A DNA stretch of 64,000 nt, taken from NCBI RefSeq assembly GCF_013031405.1, contig NZ_WPZY01000005.1:1-64000 (forward strand), in the 5' to 3' direction. A model generated the notes under the pieces. The model searched no databases and had not been told where the DNA came from. It was given only the letters and a program-made list of their open reading frames with translations. This stretch comes from Ruegeria sp. HKCCD8929. Lineage in GTDB: Bacteria; Pseudomonadota; Alphaproteobacteria; Rhodobacterales; Rhodobacteraceae. The number at the start of each line of letters is the position of its first letter. Within the stretch, counting starts at the first letter, position 1. Shown here one piece after another: positions 36,421 to 45,466 of the stretch. The translations under genes were made by a program, and so were the position numbers.

Positions 36421-37268
36421 GCTGGCGCCGGGCGCAGGACGCGGACGTTCCGGGGATCGAGCGGTTCCTGCGCGCGCGTCTACAAAGCTCGATGTTTCTG
36501 CTGGCCAATCTTCAAAACCACGGCCTGACCGGCGACGCGCCGCATGCGATGACGATATGGGCGTTGGGTGACGAACCACGCGGTGTCTTTGGCATTTCCC
36601 GGCAGGGCATGGTGCTGCTGCAATGCCCTGATTGCGGCGAGGCCGATCTGCGCGCCGCCACTGCCCTGATCGCGGATCGCGAGGTGACCGGGATCATCGG
36701 TGAGGCGGCACAGGCACGGCGGCTGATGGCGCTGGCCGGTTGGGAGCATCGCGCCGCCAAGCTGAACAAGGATGAGCCCGCCTTTGCGCTGGACCTCGCG
36801 CGTCTGGTCATCCCCGAGAGCTCCGACACCGAACTGGTGCCGCTGGCCGATGTGGACCGGTCGATACCGGTGGCATGGCGCGCCGCGTATCACGCCGAAG
36901 TGCTGGGCGCCCACCCGGACGAGTCGCGCCAACTGGCCGAGCAGGATGTAAGCGCATATATCGAACGCGGTTCTCACCGGGTCCTGCTGGCCGACGGGCA
37001 ACCGGTCTGCATGACCGGTTTCAACGCCAGCCTGCCGGATGTGGTGCAGATCGGCGGGGTCTATACGCCGCCCGACCTGCGCGGACACGGCTACGCGCGC
37101 CGGGCGGTTGCGTTGCATCTGGACGAGGCGCGGCAGACCGGGGTCACCCGCGCCATTCTGTTTGCCGCCAATGCGCCCGCCGTCCGTGCCTATCAGGCCA
37201 TCGGGTTCGAGCGCGCGGGTTCGCTCGCCCTGATCCTCTTCGACATGCAGACGGAGGTCACCGCATGA
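36417..37268 (+). CDS. GNAT family N-acetyltransferase, two-domain type
   Basis: 283 residues. The N-terminal half looks like a degenerate GNAT-like region without an acetyl-CoA loop. The C-terminal half has a clear GNAT core: V-Q-I-G-G-V-Y-T-P-P-D-L-R-G-H-G-Y-A-R-R. The last segment A-Y-Q-A-I-G-F-E is typical. Substrate unknown. It overlaps rsmE and the following membrane protein gene by four bases at each end. Confidence 0.87.
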   Translation: MSWRRAQDADVPGIERFLRARLQSSMFLLANLQNHGLTGDAPHAMTIWALGDEPRGVFGISRQGMVLLQCPDCGEADLRAATALIADREVTGIIGEAAQARRLMALAGWEHRAAKLNKDEPAFALDLARLVIPESSDTELVPLADVDRSIPVAWRAAYHAEVLGAHPDESRQLAEQDVSAYIERGSHRVLLADGQPVCMTGFNASLPDVVQIGGVYTPPDLRGHGYARRAVALHLDEARQTGVTRAILFAANAPAVRAYQAIGFERAGSLALILFDMQTEVTA

Positions 37269-37792
37269 GCTTCATCCGCCCCGAGGCCAAGACCGCCATC
37301 TGGCGCTGGCGTGAAGTGCTGGTCGGGATTGGCGTGGGTCTGCTTGGGTTTAGCTGGATCGGTGGGCCCGGCGGGCTGCTGGGCTGGATCGGCTGGGTGC
37401 TGGTTCTCGCGGGGGTGGCGCTGGCGGTGATCGGGGTGCAGCGGGCGCGCTTTCGCACCGGTGCGGGCGGGCCGGGCCTTGTCACCGTGGATGAGGGCCA
37501 GATCACCTATATGGGTCCCCTGACCGGCGGCATGGTTGCCGCGCAGGAGTTGGAGCGGCTGGCGCTCGACCCCACCTCGCGGCCTGCGCATTGGGTGCTG
37601 GAACAGCCCGGGCAGGCCACGCTTCACATTCCGGTGAACGCCGAAGGCGCCGAGGCGCTGTTCGATGTGTTCTCGAGCCTGCCGGGGCTGAAAACCGAGC
37701 AGATGCTGGCCGAACTCAACGGCGGTTCCGCTCACCCGGTCGTGATCTGGGAACGTCATCCCATGCGGCCTCCGGGATTGCGGCTGCATTGA
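37265..37792 (+). CDS. Membrane protein of unknown function
   Basis: 175 residues starting at ATG 37265, which overlaps the GNAT stop as ATGA. Two hydrophobic segments (about 18-36 and 39-57, with L-V-G-I-G-V-G-L-L-G-F-S and L-G-W-I-G-W-V-L-V-L-A-G) precede a soluble part of about 110 residues with V-T-V-D-E-G-Q-I-T-Y-M-G. The soluble part might be a PH-like domain, but the resemblance is weak. It follows the rsmE-GNAT pair and precedes gshA by 66 bp. I cannot name a family. Confidence 0.8.
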   Translation: MSFIRPEAKTAIWRWREVLVGIGVGLLGFSWIGGPGGLLGWIGWVLVLAGVALAVIGVQRARFRTGAGGPGLVTVDEGQITYMGPLTGGMVAAQELERLALDPTSRPAHWVLEQPGQATLHIPVNAEGAEALFDVFSSLPGLKTEQMLAELNGGSAHPVVIWERHPMRPPGLRLH

Positions 37793-37858
37793 CACCGCGC
37801 GCGTTTGCGACCACGACTGACCCTCACGAACAGACACTTCAGGATCGGAGCACGGCTC

Positions 37859-39229
37859 ATGTCCATTCCCCAGTCCGGCGGCGGACCGATTGAGCGCCAC
37901 GAACAACTGGCCGAGTATCTGGCCGACGGTTGCAAGCCCAGGCAGGATTGGCGGATCGGAACCGAGCATGAGAAGTTCGGCTATTGCAAGGACACCCTGA
38001 AACCGCTGCCCTACGAGGGCAAGCGCTCGATTCTCGCGGTGCTCGAAGGGCTGCGCGATCTGCATGACTGGGAGCCGCTGGAAGAAGGCGGTAAGCTGAT
38101 CGGCCTGCAAAAGGACGGGGCCAATGTCTCGCTGGAACCGGGCGGGCAGCTGGAACTGTCAGGCGCACCGCTGGAAACCATTCACGAGACCTGTGACGAG
38201 GTGAACGCGCATCTCAAGGACGTGAAGGACATCGCCGACAAGATCGGAGTGGGCTTCATCGGTCTGGGTGCGGCGCCGATCTGGACCCATGACGAGATGC
38301 CGCTGATGCCCAAGGGGCGGTACAAGCTCATGGATGCCTACATGCAGAAGGTGGGCACCATGGGCCGCACCATGATGCGGCGGACCTGCACCGTGCAGGT
38401 CAATCTGGATTTCGCGTCCGAGGCGGACATGGTGCAGAAACTGCGCGTGGCGCTGGCGCTACAACCGGTGGCGACCGCGCTCTTTGCCAATTCCCCGTTC
38501 CTCGAAGGCAAACCCAATGGCCACAAATCCTGGCGCAGCCGGGTCTGGCGCGATCTGGACGCGGCCCGCACCGGCATGCTGCCCTTCGTGTTCGAGGACG
38601 GGTTCGGGTTCGAGCGCTGGGTGGACTACGCGCTCGATGTGCCGATGTATTTCGTCTATCGCGACGGGCAGTATATCGACGCGCTGGGCCAGAGTTTCCG
38701 CGATTTCCTGAAAGGTGAGTTACCCGCGCTGCCGGGCGAAACGCCGATGCTTAGCGACTGGGCCGATCACCTGACCACCGCCTTCCCCGAGGCACGGATC
38801 AAGAAGTTCATCGAGATGCGTGGCGCCGATGGCGGCCCGTGGCGGCGCCTGTGTGCTTTGCCCGCCTTCTGGGTCGGTCTGATGTACGATCAGGGCGCGC
38901 TGGATGCGGCTTGGGATCTGGTCAAGGGTTGGGACACTGAGACCCGCGACGCACTGCGCGTTGCCGCCAGCGAAGGCGCCCTGCAAGCGCAGGTCAGGGG
39001 CATTCGGATGCACGATCTGGCCCGCGAAGTGATCTCCATTGCCGAGGCTGGCCTCAAGGCCCGCGCCTATCCGGGCGCTGGCGGGCTGGTGCCGGACGAG
39101 ACGCACTTCCTCAATGCGCTCAAGGACAGTCTGGACAGCGGCAAGGTGCCCGCGGACGAGTTGCTGGACCGCTACAATGGCGATTGGGACAGCGACCTGA
39201 CCCGGATCTACGCCGATTACAGCTATTGA
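37859..39229 (+). CDS. gshA: Glutamate-cysteine ligase (GCS2 type)
   Basis: 456 residues from ATG 37859. The GCS2/plant-type ligase core is clear: G-T-E-H-E-K-F-G-Y near the start, the loop S-L-E-P-G-G-Q-L-E-L-S-G-A-P, M-R-R-T-C-T-V-Q-V-N-L-D-F, and E-M-R-G-A-D-G-G. It makes gamma-glutamylcysteine in the first step of glutathione synthesis, in the cytoplasm. The plant-like class is usual in alphaproteobacteria. Followed by a strong hairpin and convergent to the outer-membrane barrel gene. Confidence 0.94.
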   Translation: MSIPQSGGGPIERHEQLAEYLADGCKPRQDWRIGTEHEKFGYCKDTLKPLPYEGKRSILAVLEGLRDLHDWEPLEEGGKLIGLQKDGANVSLEPGGQLELSGAPLETIHETCDEVNAHLKDVKDIADKIGVGFIGLGAAPIWTHDEMPLMPKGRYKLMDAYMQKVGTMGRTMMRRTCTVQVNLDFASEADMVQKLRVALALQPVATALFANSPFLEGKPNGHKSWRSRVWRDLDAARTGMLPFVFEDGFGFERWVDYALDVPMYFVYRDGQYIDALGQSFRDFLKGELPALPGETPMLSDWADHLTTAFPEARIKKFIEMRGADGGPWRRLCALPAFWVGLMYDQGALDAAWDLVKGWDTETRDALRVAASEGALQAQVRGIRMHDLAREVISIAEAGLKARAYPGAGGLVPDETHFLNALKDSLDSGKVPADELLDRYNGDWDSDLTRIYADYSY

Positions 39230-39236
39230 TCCATGA

Positions 39237-39261
39237 CCCATCCGCCGGGGCGGCGGATGGG
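39237..39261. terminator. Hairpin between gshA and the outer-membrane gene
   Basis: CCCATCCGCCG and CGGCGGATGGG form a perfect 11-bp stem with a 3-nt loop, 7 bases past the gshA stop. Serves both convergent genes; no long T-run. Confidence 0.65.
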
Positions 39262-39283
39262 GTTTCGGGACTGGATCAGCGCG

Positions 39284-39814
39284 TCAGAACCGGTAGGTGG
39301 CGCGGATTTGAATGGTCGTGGCCTCGACATCGACGCCGGAACTGTTGAAATCGTCGAACTCATGATACAGGATCTCGCCCCCGACGCTGAGACCGCCTCC
39401 GACCAGCATTTCATAGCCTGCGCCGATGAAATAGCCGTCATCGCTGCCCAGCGTGTCGGTGTCCGCGTCAGCAAACCCGACCGTGCCGTAAAGCAGTCCG
39501 TCGCCGATCTTGTAGCCGCCGCGCGCCTTGACCCGCAGCACGTTTTCCAGCGTGGCGGCGGTCCCCACTTCGATATCCGCGAAATCGTAATCAAGACCCG
39601 CGCCAAGCACCCAATCGCCAAAGTCGTGGTCATAGCCCACGACCAGACCGCCGATCAGGCCGTCGCCCTCGACACCGGCGGCGTTGGTGTCGACGTCGGC
39701 ATATCCAATCTGACCCCCGGCATAAAACCCGGACCAGTTGCCGCTGGATTGCGCCAGGGCAGAACCGGCAGGAATCGCGGCAATGGCCGAAGCTAGGGCA
39801 ATCTGTCTTAGCAT
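39284..39814 (-). CDS. Outer-membrane beta-barrel protein (OMP25-like)
   Basis: 176 residues with a signal peptide (L-R-Q-I-A-L-A-S-A-I-A-A-I-P-A-G-S-A-L-A) and about eight amphipathic strands ending in aromatic residues, with terminal Phe (A-T-Y-R-F). It starts N-W-S-G-F-Y-A-G-G-Q-I-G-Y after cleavage, typical of the small barrels of alphaproteobacteria. It probably sits in the outer membrane; no role known. It is preceded by a 253-bp gap that holds the YHS terminator and its own promoter. Confidence 0.88.
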   Translation of the reverse strand: MLRQIALASAIAAIPAGSALAQSSGNWSGFYAGGQIGYADVDTNAAGVEGDGLIGGLVVGYDHDFGDWVLGAGLDYDFADIEVGTAATLENVLRVKARGGYKIGDGLLYGTVGFADADTDTLGSDDGYFIGAGYEMLVGGGLSVGGEILYHEFDDFNSSGVDVEATTIQIRATYRF

Positions 39815-40019
39815 TTCCTATCCTTTCGTATCCGAGGTCACCGGAGCCCCAAATGGGATCCGGTGCTATCAATGTGAGAGTATACGGCGCAGGCGTACAT
39901 GTGGATCACCGGGGCAGGGGACGGACAGCGCAAACCGGCGTGTTTTTTCCCGTTCGGTCGGCATGTTTTGGCTGATCCCCGAAATGTGATCGGGCACTCT
40001 GTGCGCAAGGAACGGAAAA

Positions 40020-40043
40020 CGGCGGCAGAAGGGTCTGCCGCCG
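40020..40043 (-). terminator. Intrinsic terminator of the YHS-domain gene
   Basis: CGGCGGCAG and CTGCCGCCG form a perfect 9-bp stem with a 6-nt loop, followed on the minus strand by GTTTTCC, 25 bases past the stop. Confidence 0.75.
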
Positions 40044-40067
40044 CTGTTCGCTTTGGGATGGTCCGGC

Positions 40068-40541
40068 TTACTGCTGAAGCGAGGCCGGGTCCTTGTCGGC
40101 GATGTCTTCCCAGTTGGCACTGGCCTTTTCGATAAAGCCGGGGATGTCGCCTTCCCAGCGCTGCTGGATGTCGGGCGAAATGTTCAGGTACAGCTTGTTG
40201 TCGACGATCTTCCAGATGTTGGGATCACCGTCGAACTTAAAGCCCATGGCCGCACCAAAGGCGCAGTAGCCGCCATATTCGGGCAGGTAGGCCTCGGGGT
40301 TGGCCTCGAACGCGGCCTTGTTCTCTTCCGATGCAAAGCGGTACATCGCATCGTTGTGGAGTGTCGTGATCTTCCAGTTGCCCTTGGTGGGCTCACCTTC
40401 GGTGAAATAGGCCACCGGGTCATAGCCTTGCAGCGCCAGACCGGTCGAGCTTGCGTTGATCTCGACACCGGCGGCCAGAGCCGAGGTTGCCAGCGCAACC
40501 GAGAGTGCCACGCCACCCAGCAGAGATTTTACCTTGTTCAT
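40068..40541 (-). CDS. Secreted YHS-domain protein
   Basis: 157 residues from ATG 40541. A signal peptide (V-K-S-L-L-G-G-V-A-L-S-V-A-L-A-T-S-A-L-A) is followed by a YHS domain: L-Q-G-Y-D-P-V-A-Y-F-T-E-G, Y-R-F-A-S-E-E-N-K-A-A-F and Y-G-G-Y-C-A-F-G. The domain is found in metal-binding and monooxygenase-related proteins. Periplasmic role unknown. The upstream frame extends to 40670 without homology. Confidence 0.88.
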   Translation of the reverse strand: MNKVKSLLGGVALSVALATSALAAGVEINASSTGLALQGYDPVAYFTEGEPTKGNWKITTLHNDAMYRFASEENKAAFEANPEAYLPEYGGYCAFGAAMGFKFDGDPNIWKIVDNKLYLNISPDIQQRWEGDIPGFIEKASANWEDIADKDPASLQQ

Positions 40542-40736
40542 GGGTTCACCTTTCTTGTGTGTGCCAGCCGGGGTGCCGTAATTGCGTCCGATTGGCTGTA
40601 GTGTTTGATGCGTGCGGCCGAAATAAACCGTCACGTCACAGCAGGTGGCACCGGCCCCGGTAACGTTCAAAACAACCTATTGTGTATGTGCATGGGCGAA
40701 AAATTCCTGTGCGGTGATACACAGTTGGCGCCCGCG

Positions 40737-41009
40737 TTAGCAGGTGTCGGGGGTCAGCCCGGTGGTGAAGCGGATCACCTTGTCGGCGGGCATTTCACAG
40801 GGCCGCAACAAGAGTTGACCGTCCGACAGACGGTAGAGGTTGAGGCTGATGTAATCCGGCCCGCCGCGTTCATTCGCGACCAGTTTATGCGCCCGACCAT
40901 TGGCCGATGCGGTGCGGCTGACAACATAGGACCGCCCGCTTGAGCGGCCGGTGAACGTGCCCGTGGGCAGGGCAAAGAAAGCTTCCGAAAACGCGGCCGG
41001 AACCGTCAA
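40737..41009 (-). CDS. Uncharacterised 90-residue protein after plsY
   Basis: Likely starts with TTG at 41009, which overlaps the plsY stop as TTGA; no ATG or GTG fits better. It contains G-P-D-Y-I-S-L-N-L-Y-R-L, L-L-R-P-C-E-M-P and ends G-L-T-P-D-T-C. Two cysteines are in the C-terminal third. No family recognised. The frame upstream runs through plsY in another phase, which is a shadow. Translation-coupled position suggests it is real. Confidence 0.6.
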   Translation of the reverse strand: MTVPAAFSEAFFALPTGTFTGRSSGRSYVVSRTASANGRAHKLVANERGGPDYISLNLYRLSDGQLLLRPCEMPADKVIRFTTGLTPDTC

Positions 41010-41611
41010 GACTGGCCGATCTTGGGCTCGGTCCCGGCCTTGATGCGGGAGATGTTCGCACTGTGGCGCCAATAGACCAGCAGTGTCAGGATCACGCCCA
41101 GCAGGAAGGCCGAGCTGTGCCCCAGAAACAGCGCCCAGATGGTTGACGAGGCGGCGGCGGCCAGTGCCCCTGCCGAAGACATGCGTGAGATCACCGCGGC
41201 GGCAAGCCAGGTCAGGCAGCAGGCCACGCCCACGGGCCAGGCCAGCGCAAGCCAGAGGCCCAGAAAGGTCGCAACGCCCTTGCCGCCCTTGAAGCTCAGC
41301 CAGACCGGAAAGCAATGGCCGACAAAGGCGGTCAGGGCGGCCAGTTGCGCCGCGTCTTCTCCGGCGAGCAGCCGCGCCAGCAACACCGCCACCGCGCCCT
41401 TGCCGCCGTCGAACAACACCGTCAGCGCGGCGGCGGTCTTGTTGCCGGTGCGCAGCACGTTGGTGGCCCCGATATTGCCCGATCCGATCTCGCGCAGGTT
41501 GCCCAGCCCCATGACTTTGGCCAGCACCATGCCGAAAGGGACCGAGCCCAGCCCGTAGCCGATGACGGCCCAGAGGATCAGTTGCAGCGTTGTTGAGTCG
41601 ATGGGCGGCAT
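41006..41611 (-). CDS. plsY: Acyl-phosphate:glycerol-3-phosphate acyltransferase
   Basis: 201 residues with the PlsY motifs G-S-G-N-I-G-A-T-N-V-L-R-T and F-K-G-G-K-G-V-A-T and five predicted membrane helices. It acylates glycerol-3-phosphate to lysophosphatidate, the first step of phospholipid synthesis. It overlaps pyrX by one base (TGATG), so membrane lipid and pyrimidine genes share a transcript here. Confidence 0.95.
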   Translation of the reverse strand: MPPIDSTTLQLILWAVIGYGLGSVPFGMVLAKVMGLGNLREIGSGNIGATNVLRTGNKTAAALTVLFDGGKGAVAVLLARLLAGEDAAQLAALTAFVGHCFPVWLSFKGGKGVATFLGLWLALAWPVGVACCLTWLAAAVISRMSSAGALAAAASSTIWALFLGHSSAFLLGVILTLLVYWRHSANISRIKAGTEPKIGQS

Positions 41612-42897
41612 CAGTCTCTCCGGTAGACGGGCGTTCCGCCCACGTAAGTTGCCAGCACCCTACCTTGCATGCGCTGGCCGTCAAACGGGGTGTTCTGGGA
41701 TTTCGATTTCAGGGTGAACCGGTCGAGCACAAAGGGCACATCGGGGTCGAACAGCACCAGATCGGCGGGCGCGCCCTCGGACAGACGGCCGCTCGCCAGC
41801 CCCAGCCGTTTGGCCGGATTCAGCGCCATGGCACGGAACAGGGTCGGCAGGTCCAACTGCTCGGCATGATAGAGGCGCAGGGCGGCGGGCAGCAGCGTTT
41901 CCAGCGCAACGGCGCCCGATGCCGCCTCTTCGAACGGTAGCCGCTTGCTTTCCTCGTCCTGCGGCGTGTGCATCGAGCTGATTGTGTCGATCAGGCCCGT
42001 GTGCACCGCCTCGATCACCGCCTGCCGGTCGTCTTCGGAGCGCAGCGGCGGCTTGACCTTGAAGAAGGTGCGATAGTCGGCCACGTCCAGCTCGTTCAGC
42101 GTCAGGTGATGGATCGAAGTGCCGGCGGTGATGTCCAGACCGTTGCGCTTGGCCCGCTCCAGCGCGGGCAGGGCGCGGGCGGTGGTGATCTGGTCGGCAT
42201 GGTATTTGGCGCCGGTCATCTCAAGCAGGGCGATATCGCGGTCCAGCCCCATCCGCTCGGCCATGGGTGAGACCGAGGCCAGGCCGCGCAGGGCGGCAAA
42301 CTTGCCGCTGGTCGCGGCGGCGCCGTTGCTCAGCCCCGGCTCCTGCGGATGGGCGATGACCAGCGCCCCGCAGGAGCGCGCATAGGTCAGCGCCCGCGAG
42401 AACACCTTTGTATTGGTCACAACGTGGTCGCAGTCGGTAAAGGCCACGGCACCTGCGTCGAGCAAAAACCCGATCTCGGTCATCTCGCGCCCCTCGCGCC
42501 CCTTGGTCAGTGCGGCCATGGGCAGCACGTTGACCGGCGTATCCGCCTGCGCGCGGCGGGTGACGAATTCCAGCGTCTCGGGCGTGTCGATAACCGGCGC
42601 AGTATCGGGCCGGGTGATGATCGTGGTCACACCCCCGGCAGCGGCGGCCAGCCCGGCGGATTTATAGCTTTCCTTGTGGCGCTCACCGGGTTCACAGACC
42701 TTGACGCCGATATCGACGATGCCGGGCGCGAGGCACTTACCGCCGCAGTCGATACGCTCTGCATCCGGTGCGTCCGGCCCCTGCGCGCCGTCGCCCCGGG
42801 CCACGATGCGCCCGTCCGACACGTTTAGCCAGCCGATGGCGTCCGTCCCGGCTTCGGGGTCGATCAGGCGGGCGTTGGTGAAGAGGATATCGCTCAT
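41611..42897 (-). CDS. pyrX: Inactive dihydroorotase homologue (PyrX/PyrC' type)
   Basis: 428 residues of the dihydroorotase fold. The metal-binding H-x-H-x-R of active enzymes (V-D-x-H-V-H-L-R-E-P-G) reads V-D-I-G-V-K-V-C-E-P-G here: G64, K66 and C68 replace the two His and the Arg. The late T-D-H-A-P-H motif reads S-S-M-H-T-P-Q, losing the catalytic Asp. Catalysis is therefore unlikely. In Pseudomonas such PyrC' proteins form a dodecamer with the ATCase catalytic subunit and are needed for its assembly; the pyrB linkage supports the same here. An active pyrC should exist elsewhere. Overlaps both neighbours. Confidence 0.88.
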   Translation of the reverse strand: MSDILFTNARLIDPEAGTDAIGWLNVSDGRIVARGDGAQGPDAPDAERIDCGGKCLAPGIVDIGVKVCEPGERHKESYKSAGLAAAAGGVTTIITRPDTAPVIDTPETLEFVTRRAQADTPVNVLPMAALTKGREGREMTEIGFLLDAGAVAFTDCDHVVTNTKVFSRALTYARSCGALVIAHPQEPGLSNGAAATSGKFAALRGLASVSPMAERMGLDRDIALLEMTGAKYHADQITTARALPALERAKRNGLDITAGTSIHHLTLNELDVADYRTFFKVKPPLRSEDDRQAVIEAVHTGLIDTISSMHTPQDEESKRLPFEEAASGAVALETLLPAALRLYHAEQLDLPTLFRAMALNPAKRLGLASGRLSEGAPADLVLFDPDVPFVLDRFTLKSKSQNTPFDGQRMQGRVLATYVGGTPVYRRD

Positions 42898-43268
42898 GTC
42901 AGCGCCCTTTCGATGGCGGCTTTGGTGGCGGCGGGGTCGGCCTGGTACTTGATCAGATGCTTGTCGCCGCTTCGGGTGACGATCTGGACGAAACTGCCCA
43001 TGGTGTGCACCGCCTCGATCTGGTTCAGCGGCACGCGGCGGCCCGCGGTGGTCAGCGCGTCCTTCGTGATCTCCCAGACCACTGCCAGATCTTCCGAGGC
43101 CAGATACCAGCCGCGCAGGGCGACGGCGGCCAGCCCGGCGGGCGCGCCGGTCCAGACATGCGGGTTGCCGACCAGCCACAGCACCGCCATCGCCGCGGCC
43201 ATGCCCCCGGCGGCCAGCCAGGCGTAGCTGCGGATATAGGTTTGGCGGTCGGCGGGGAAACGGGTCAC
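42894..43268 (-). CDS. Small membrane protein in the pyrB-pyrX cluster
   Basis: 124 residues from a GTG at 43268, chosen because it overlaps the upstream stop as GTGA, matching the junction style of this operon; GTG at 43280 is an alternative giving 128. Two hydrophobic segments lie in the first 60 residues (W-L-A-A-G-G-M-A-A-A-M-A-V-L-W-L-V-G and G-L-A-A-V-A-L-R-G-W-Y). The remainder, with V-P-L-N-Q-I-E-A-V-H-T-M-G-S-F-V-Q-I-V-T, resembles a bacterial PH-like domain facing the cytoplasm. Function unknown. Confidence 0.8.
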   Translation of the reverse strand: MTRFPADRQTYIRSYAWLAAGGMAAAMAVLWLVGNPHVWTGAPAGLAAVALRGWYLASEDLAVVWEITKDALTTAGRRVPLNQIEAVHTMGSFVQIVTRSGDKHLIKYQADPAATKAAIERALT

Positions 43269-43789
43269 AGGGCCAGCCACAGGATGCCTCCGACGATCAG
43301 GGCCATGACTACGGCAAACAGGGTAAAGCCGATCCGCCGCGCCTCGGCCCGGGCCTGCCGCGGGGAGGCGCGAGGGGCGGAGAAGGGCTTGGCGCTTTCG
43401 GCGGTCATGGGCCGGGCGGTCCAGTTCGTGCCCTCTTCGGTGAAGAAACCGGCAAGTGCCATGCGGGGATCTGGGGTCAGCTCCAGCGCCCGGTCTTTGA
43501 AGGCTTTGCTGCGCAGGACCATCACCCAGCCCTCGACGGCCTCAAGCGCTGCGCGGTCGAGCTGATCCTCGGAGATGCCGCAGCCCTCGGTCAGGTAGCC
43601 GTAAAGACCCAGCTCTTCCAGATCCGAGACCGGGAACACTTCGATCTGGTCCTCGTCCAAGGCATCCACGCCCAGGACCTGCGCCGCCGCGCCCGGCTCG
43701 CGCAGGAATTTCGCCTCTTCGGGGCGCATGTCGAGCGTGAACAGACGCAGCACGCCGCGTTCGTTCCTGGCGACGGTCAGCTTGCTCAT
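43265..43789 (-). CDS. Tail-anchored protein in the pyrB-pyrX cluster
   Basis: 174 residues. The soluble N-terminal about 145 residues include [10 protein letters not shown] and [14 protein letters not shown] basic segment A-R-A-E-A-R-R-I-G precedes a single C-terminal hydrophobic helix ([19 protein letters not shown]), so it is a tail anchor with the body in the cytoplasm. It overlaps the pyrB stop as ATGA. Family unknown; the linkage to pyrB/pyrX suggests it recruits the enzyme to the membrane, which is inference. Confidence 0.82.
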   Translation of the reverse strand: MSKLTVARNERGVLRLFTLDMRPEEAKFLREPGAAAQVLGVDALDEDQIEVFPVSDLEELGLYGYLTEGCGISEDQLDRAALEAVEGWVMVLRSKAFKDRALELTPDPRMALAGFFTEEGTNWTARPMTAESAKPFSAPRASPRQARAEARRIGFTLFAVVMALIVGGILWLAL

Positions 43790-44721
43790 GCGGCCTCGCG
43801 CAGGTTGTGGGCCAGCAATTCCATGGCGGCCATGCGCACGGCCACGCCCATCTCGACCTGTTCCTGAATGACCGAGCGGTTGATGTCGTCGGCCAGCGTG
43901 CCGTCGATCTCGACACCCCGGTTCATCGGCCCCGGGTGCATGACAATGGCATCCGGTTTCGCCAGCTTCAGCTTCTCGCCGTCCAGCCCGTGGCGGTGGT
44001 AATATTCGCGTTCCGAGGGGATGAAGCCGCCATCCATCCGCTCTTTCTGAAGCCGCAGCATCATCACCACGTCCACGTCCCGCAGCCCCTCGCGCATGTC
44101 GTCATAGACCTCGGCCCCGAACTCGGCGAACTGGCCGGGAACCAGCGTCGGCGGGCCGATCAGGCGGATGCGGTTTTCCATCTTGCCCAGCAGGATTAGG
44201 TTCGACCGCGCCACGCGGGAATGGGCGATGTCGCCGCAGATCGCGATGTTCAGCCGGTGCAGCCGCCCCTTGGCCCGGCGGATGGTCAGCGCGTCCAGCA
44301 GCGCCTGCGTCGGGTGCTCGTGCCGCCCGTCGCCTGCGTTCAGCACCGCGCAGTTCACCTTCTGCGCCAGCAGATCGACCGCGCCGGAATGCGGGTGCCG
44401 CACCACCAGCAGGTCCGGGTGCATGGCGTTCAGCGTCATCGCGGTGTCGATCAGCGTCTCGCCCTTTTTGATCGAGCTCGCCTGCATCGCCATGTTCATC
44501 ACATCCGCGCCCAGCCGCTTGCCCGCCAGCTCGAAACTGGCCTGCGTGCGGGTCGAGTTTTCGAAGAACATGTTGATCTGAGTCAACCCGGCCAGCACGT
44601 CGGCATGTTTGGCCGATTGCCGGTTCAGCTCCACGTATTTCTCGGCCAGATCCAGAATGGCGGTGATGTCATGGGGGGAAAGCTGCTCGATGCCAAGAAG
44701 ATGACGATGGGCAAAACGCAT
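43786..44721 (-). CDS. pyrB: Aspartate carbamoyltransferase catalytic subunit
   Basis: 311 residues from ATG 44721. The carbamoyl phosphate loop reads [12 protein letters not shown], with H-P-T-Q-A-L-L-D in the middle and [10 protein letters not shown] at the end. It condenses carbamoyl phosphate with aspartate in pyrimidine synthesis. The next genes on the strand are two membrane proteins and pyrX, so this is probably a class A enzyme with PyrX as structural partner. No pyrI is nearby. Confidence 0.96.
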   Translation of the reverse strand: MRFAHRHLLGIEQLSPHDITAILDLAEKYVELNRQSAKHADVLAGLTQINMFFENSTRTQASFELAGKRLGADVMNMAMQASSIKKGETLIDTAMTLNAMHPDLLVVRHPHSGAVDLLAQKVNCAVLNAGDGRHEHPTQALLDALTIRRAKGRLHRLNIAICGDIAHSRVARSNLILLGKMENRIRLIGPPTLVPGQFAEFGAEVYDDMREGLRDVDVVMMLRLQKERMDGGFIPSEREYYHRHGLDGEKLKLAKPDAIVMHPGPMNRGVEIDGTLADDINRSVIQEQVEMGVAVRMAAMELLAHNLREAA

Positions 44722-44788
44722 GGGCGGCTCCGGTCTGACAGTCCCGCCGCTTATAGGAAGGACACGGCAGAGGGGCAATATGGCGTGA

Positions 44789-45385
44789 TCACTCGGTGTC
44801 CAGCGCTTCGCAGCCGCCATCGTCGGTGCATTGCTCGCCCGGTCTGCACCAGCGGCCCTTGCCGCAATCGACGGCCTTGACGGGGACGCAGCCGCGAATG
44901 CGCGAGCATTTGAAGCCGGGCCGGCATTGCGAGCCGGTCTCGGGGCAGAGGAACCAGCCGGGCCGGGTGCAGCCGCCGCCGGGGATGCAGGTGCTGCCCG
45001 CCGGGCAAACCCGGCCCTCGCATCGGATTTCCCGGCTCGGTACGCAGGTCCCCGTCGGATCACACCGGTTGCCCAGCGGACAGTCGCTGTTGCTGAAACA
45101 TTTGTCGGGGTCCGAACCGGGCCGCGTATTGGGGGCGATGGGATCGCATCGCGAACCGCCCGCCACGCATTTCTCAAACGGCCCACACGTGCGCCCGCCT
45201 CCGCAATAGGTGCCACCGGGCGGGATGCAGAACCCATCCCAGCTGCAGCGCTGGCCGAGGTTGCAGCAATTGCTGGCCCCGCATTGAAAGGTGCCCGCGC
45301 GGCATTCGGTGTGAAAATCCGCCTGCGCTGTGGGCGCGAGAAGGTCGAGGACAAGTGCAAGCAACAGGGTAAGGCGCAGCGTCAT
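44789..45385 (-). CDS. Secreted cysteine-rich repeat protein
   Basis: 198 residues from ATG 45385 with a signal peptide ([20 protein letters not shown]). The mature part has 26 cysteines in about 175 residues, arranged as tandem modules of about 20-25 residues with the pattern C-x(4-6)-C-x-x-G-x-x-C-x(3-4)-G-x-C, for example around [13 protein letters not shown] and [13 protein letters not shown]. This resembles EGF- or granulin-like modules rather than any common bacterial family. Function unknown. Divergent from the UDG gene; follows pyrB at 67 bp on the other side. Confidence 0.78.
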   Translation of the reverse strand: MTLRLTLLLALVLDLLAPTAQADFHTECRAGTFQCGASNCCNLGQRCSWDGFCIPPGGTYCGGGRTCGPFEKCVAGGSRCDPIAPNTRPGSDPDKCFSNSDCPLGNRCDPTGTCVPSREIRCEGRVCPAGSTCIPGGGCTRPGWFLCPETGSQCRPGFKCSRIRGCVPVKAVDCGKGRWCRPGEQCTDDGGCEALDTE

Positions 45386-45466
45386 GGGCCCATGCTCGGG
45401 CGGTCTTTGGTCGCTGACAAGCCCAATTCGCTTTCCCTTATCGTCAGGCAGGATAGATTGAGACAC

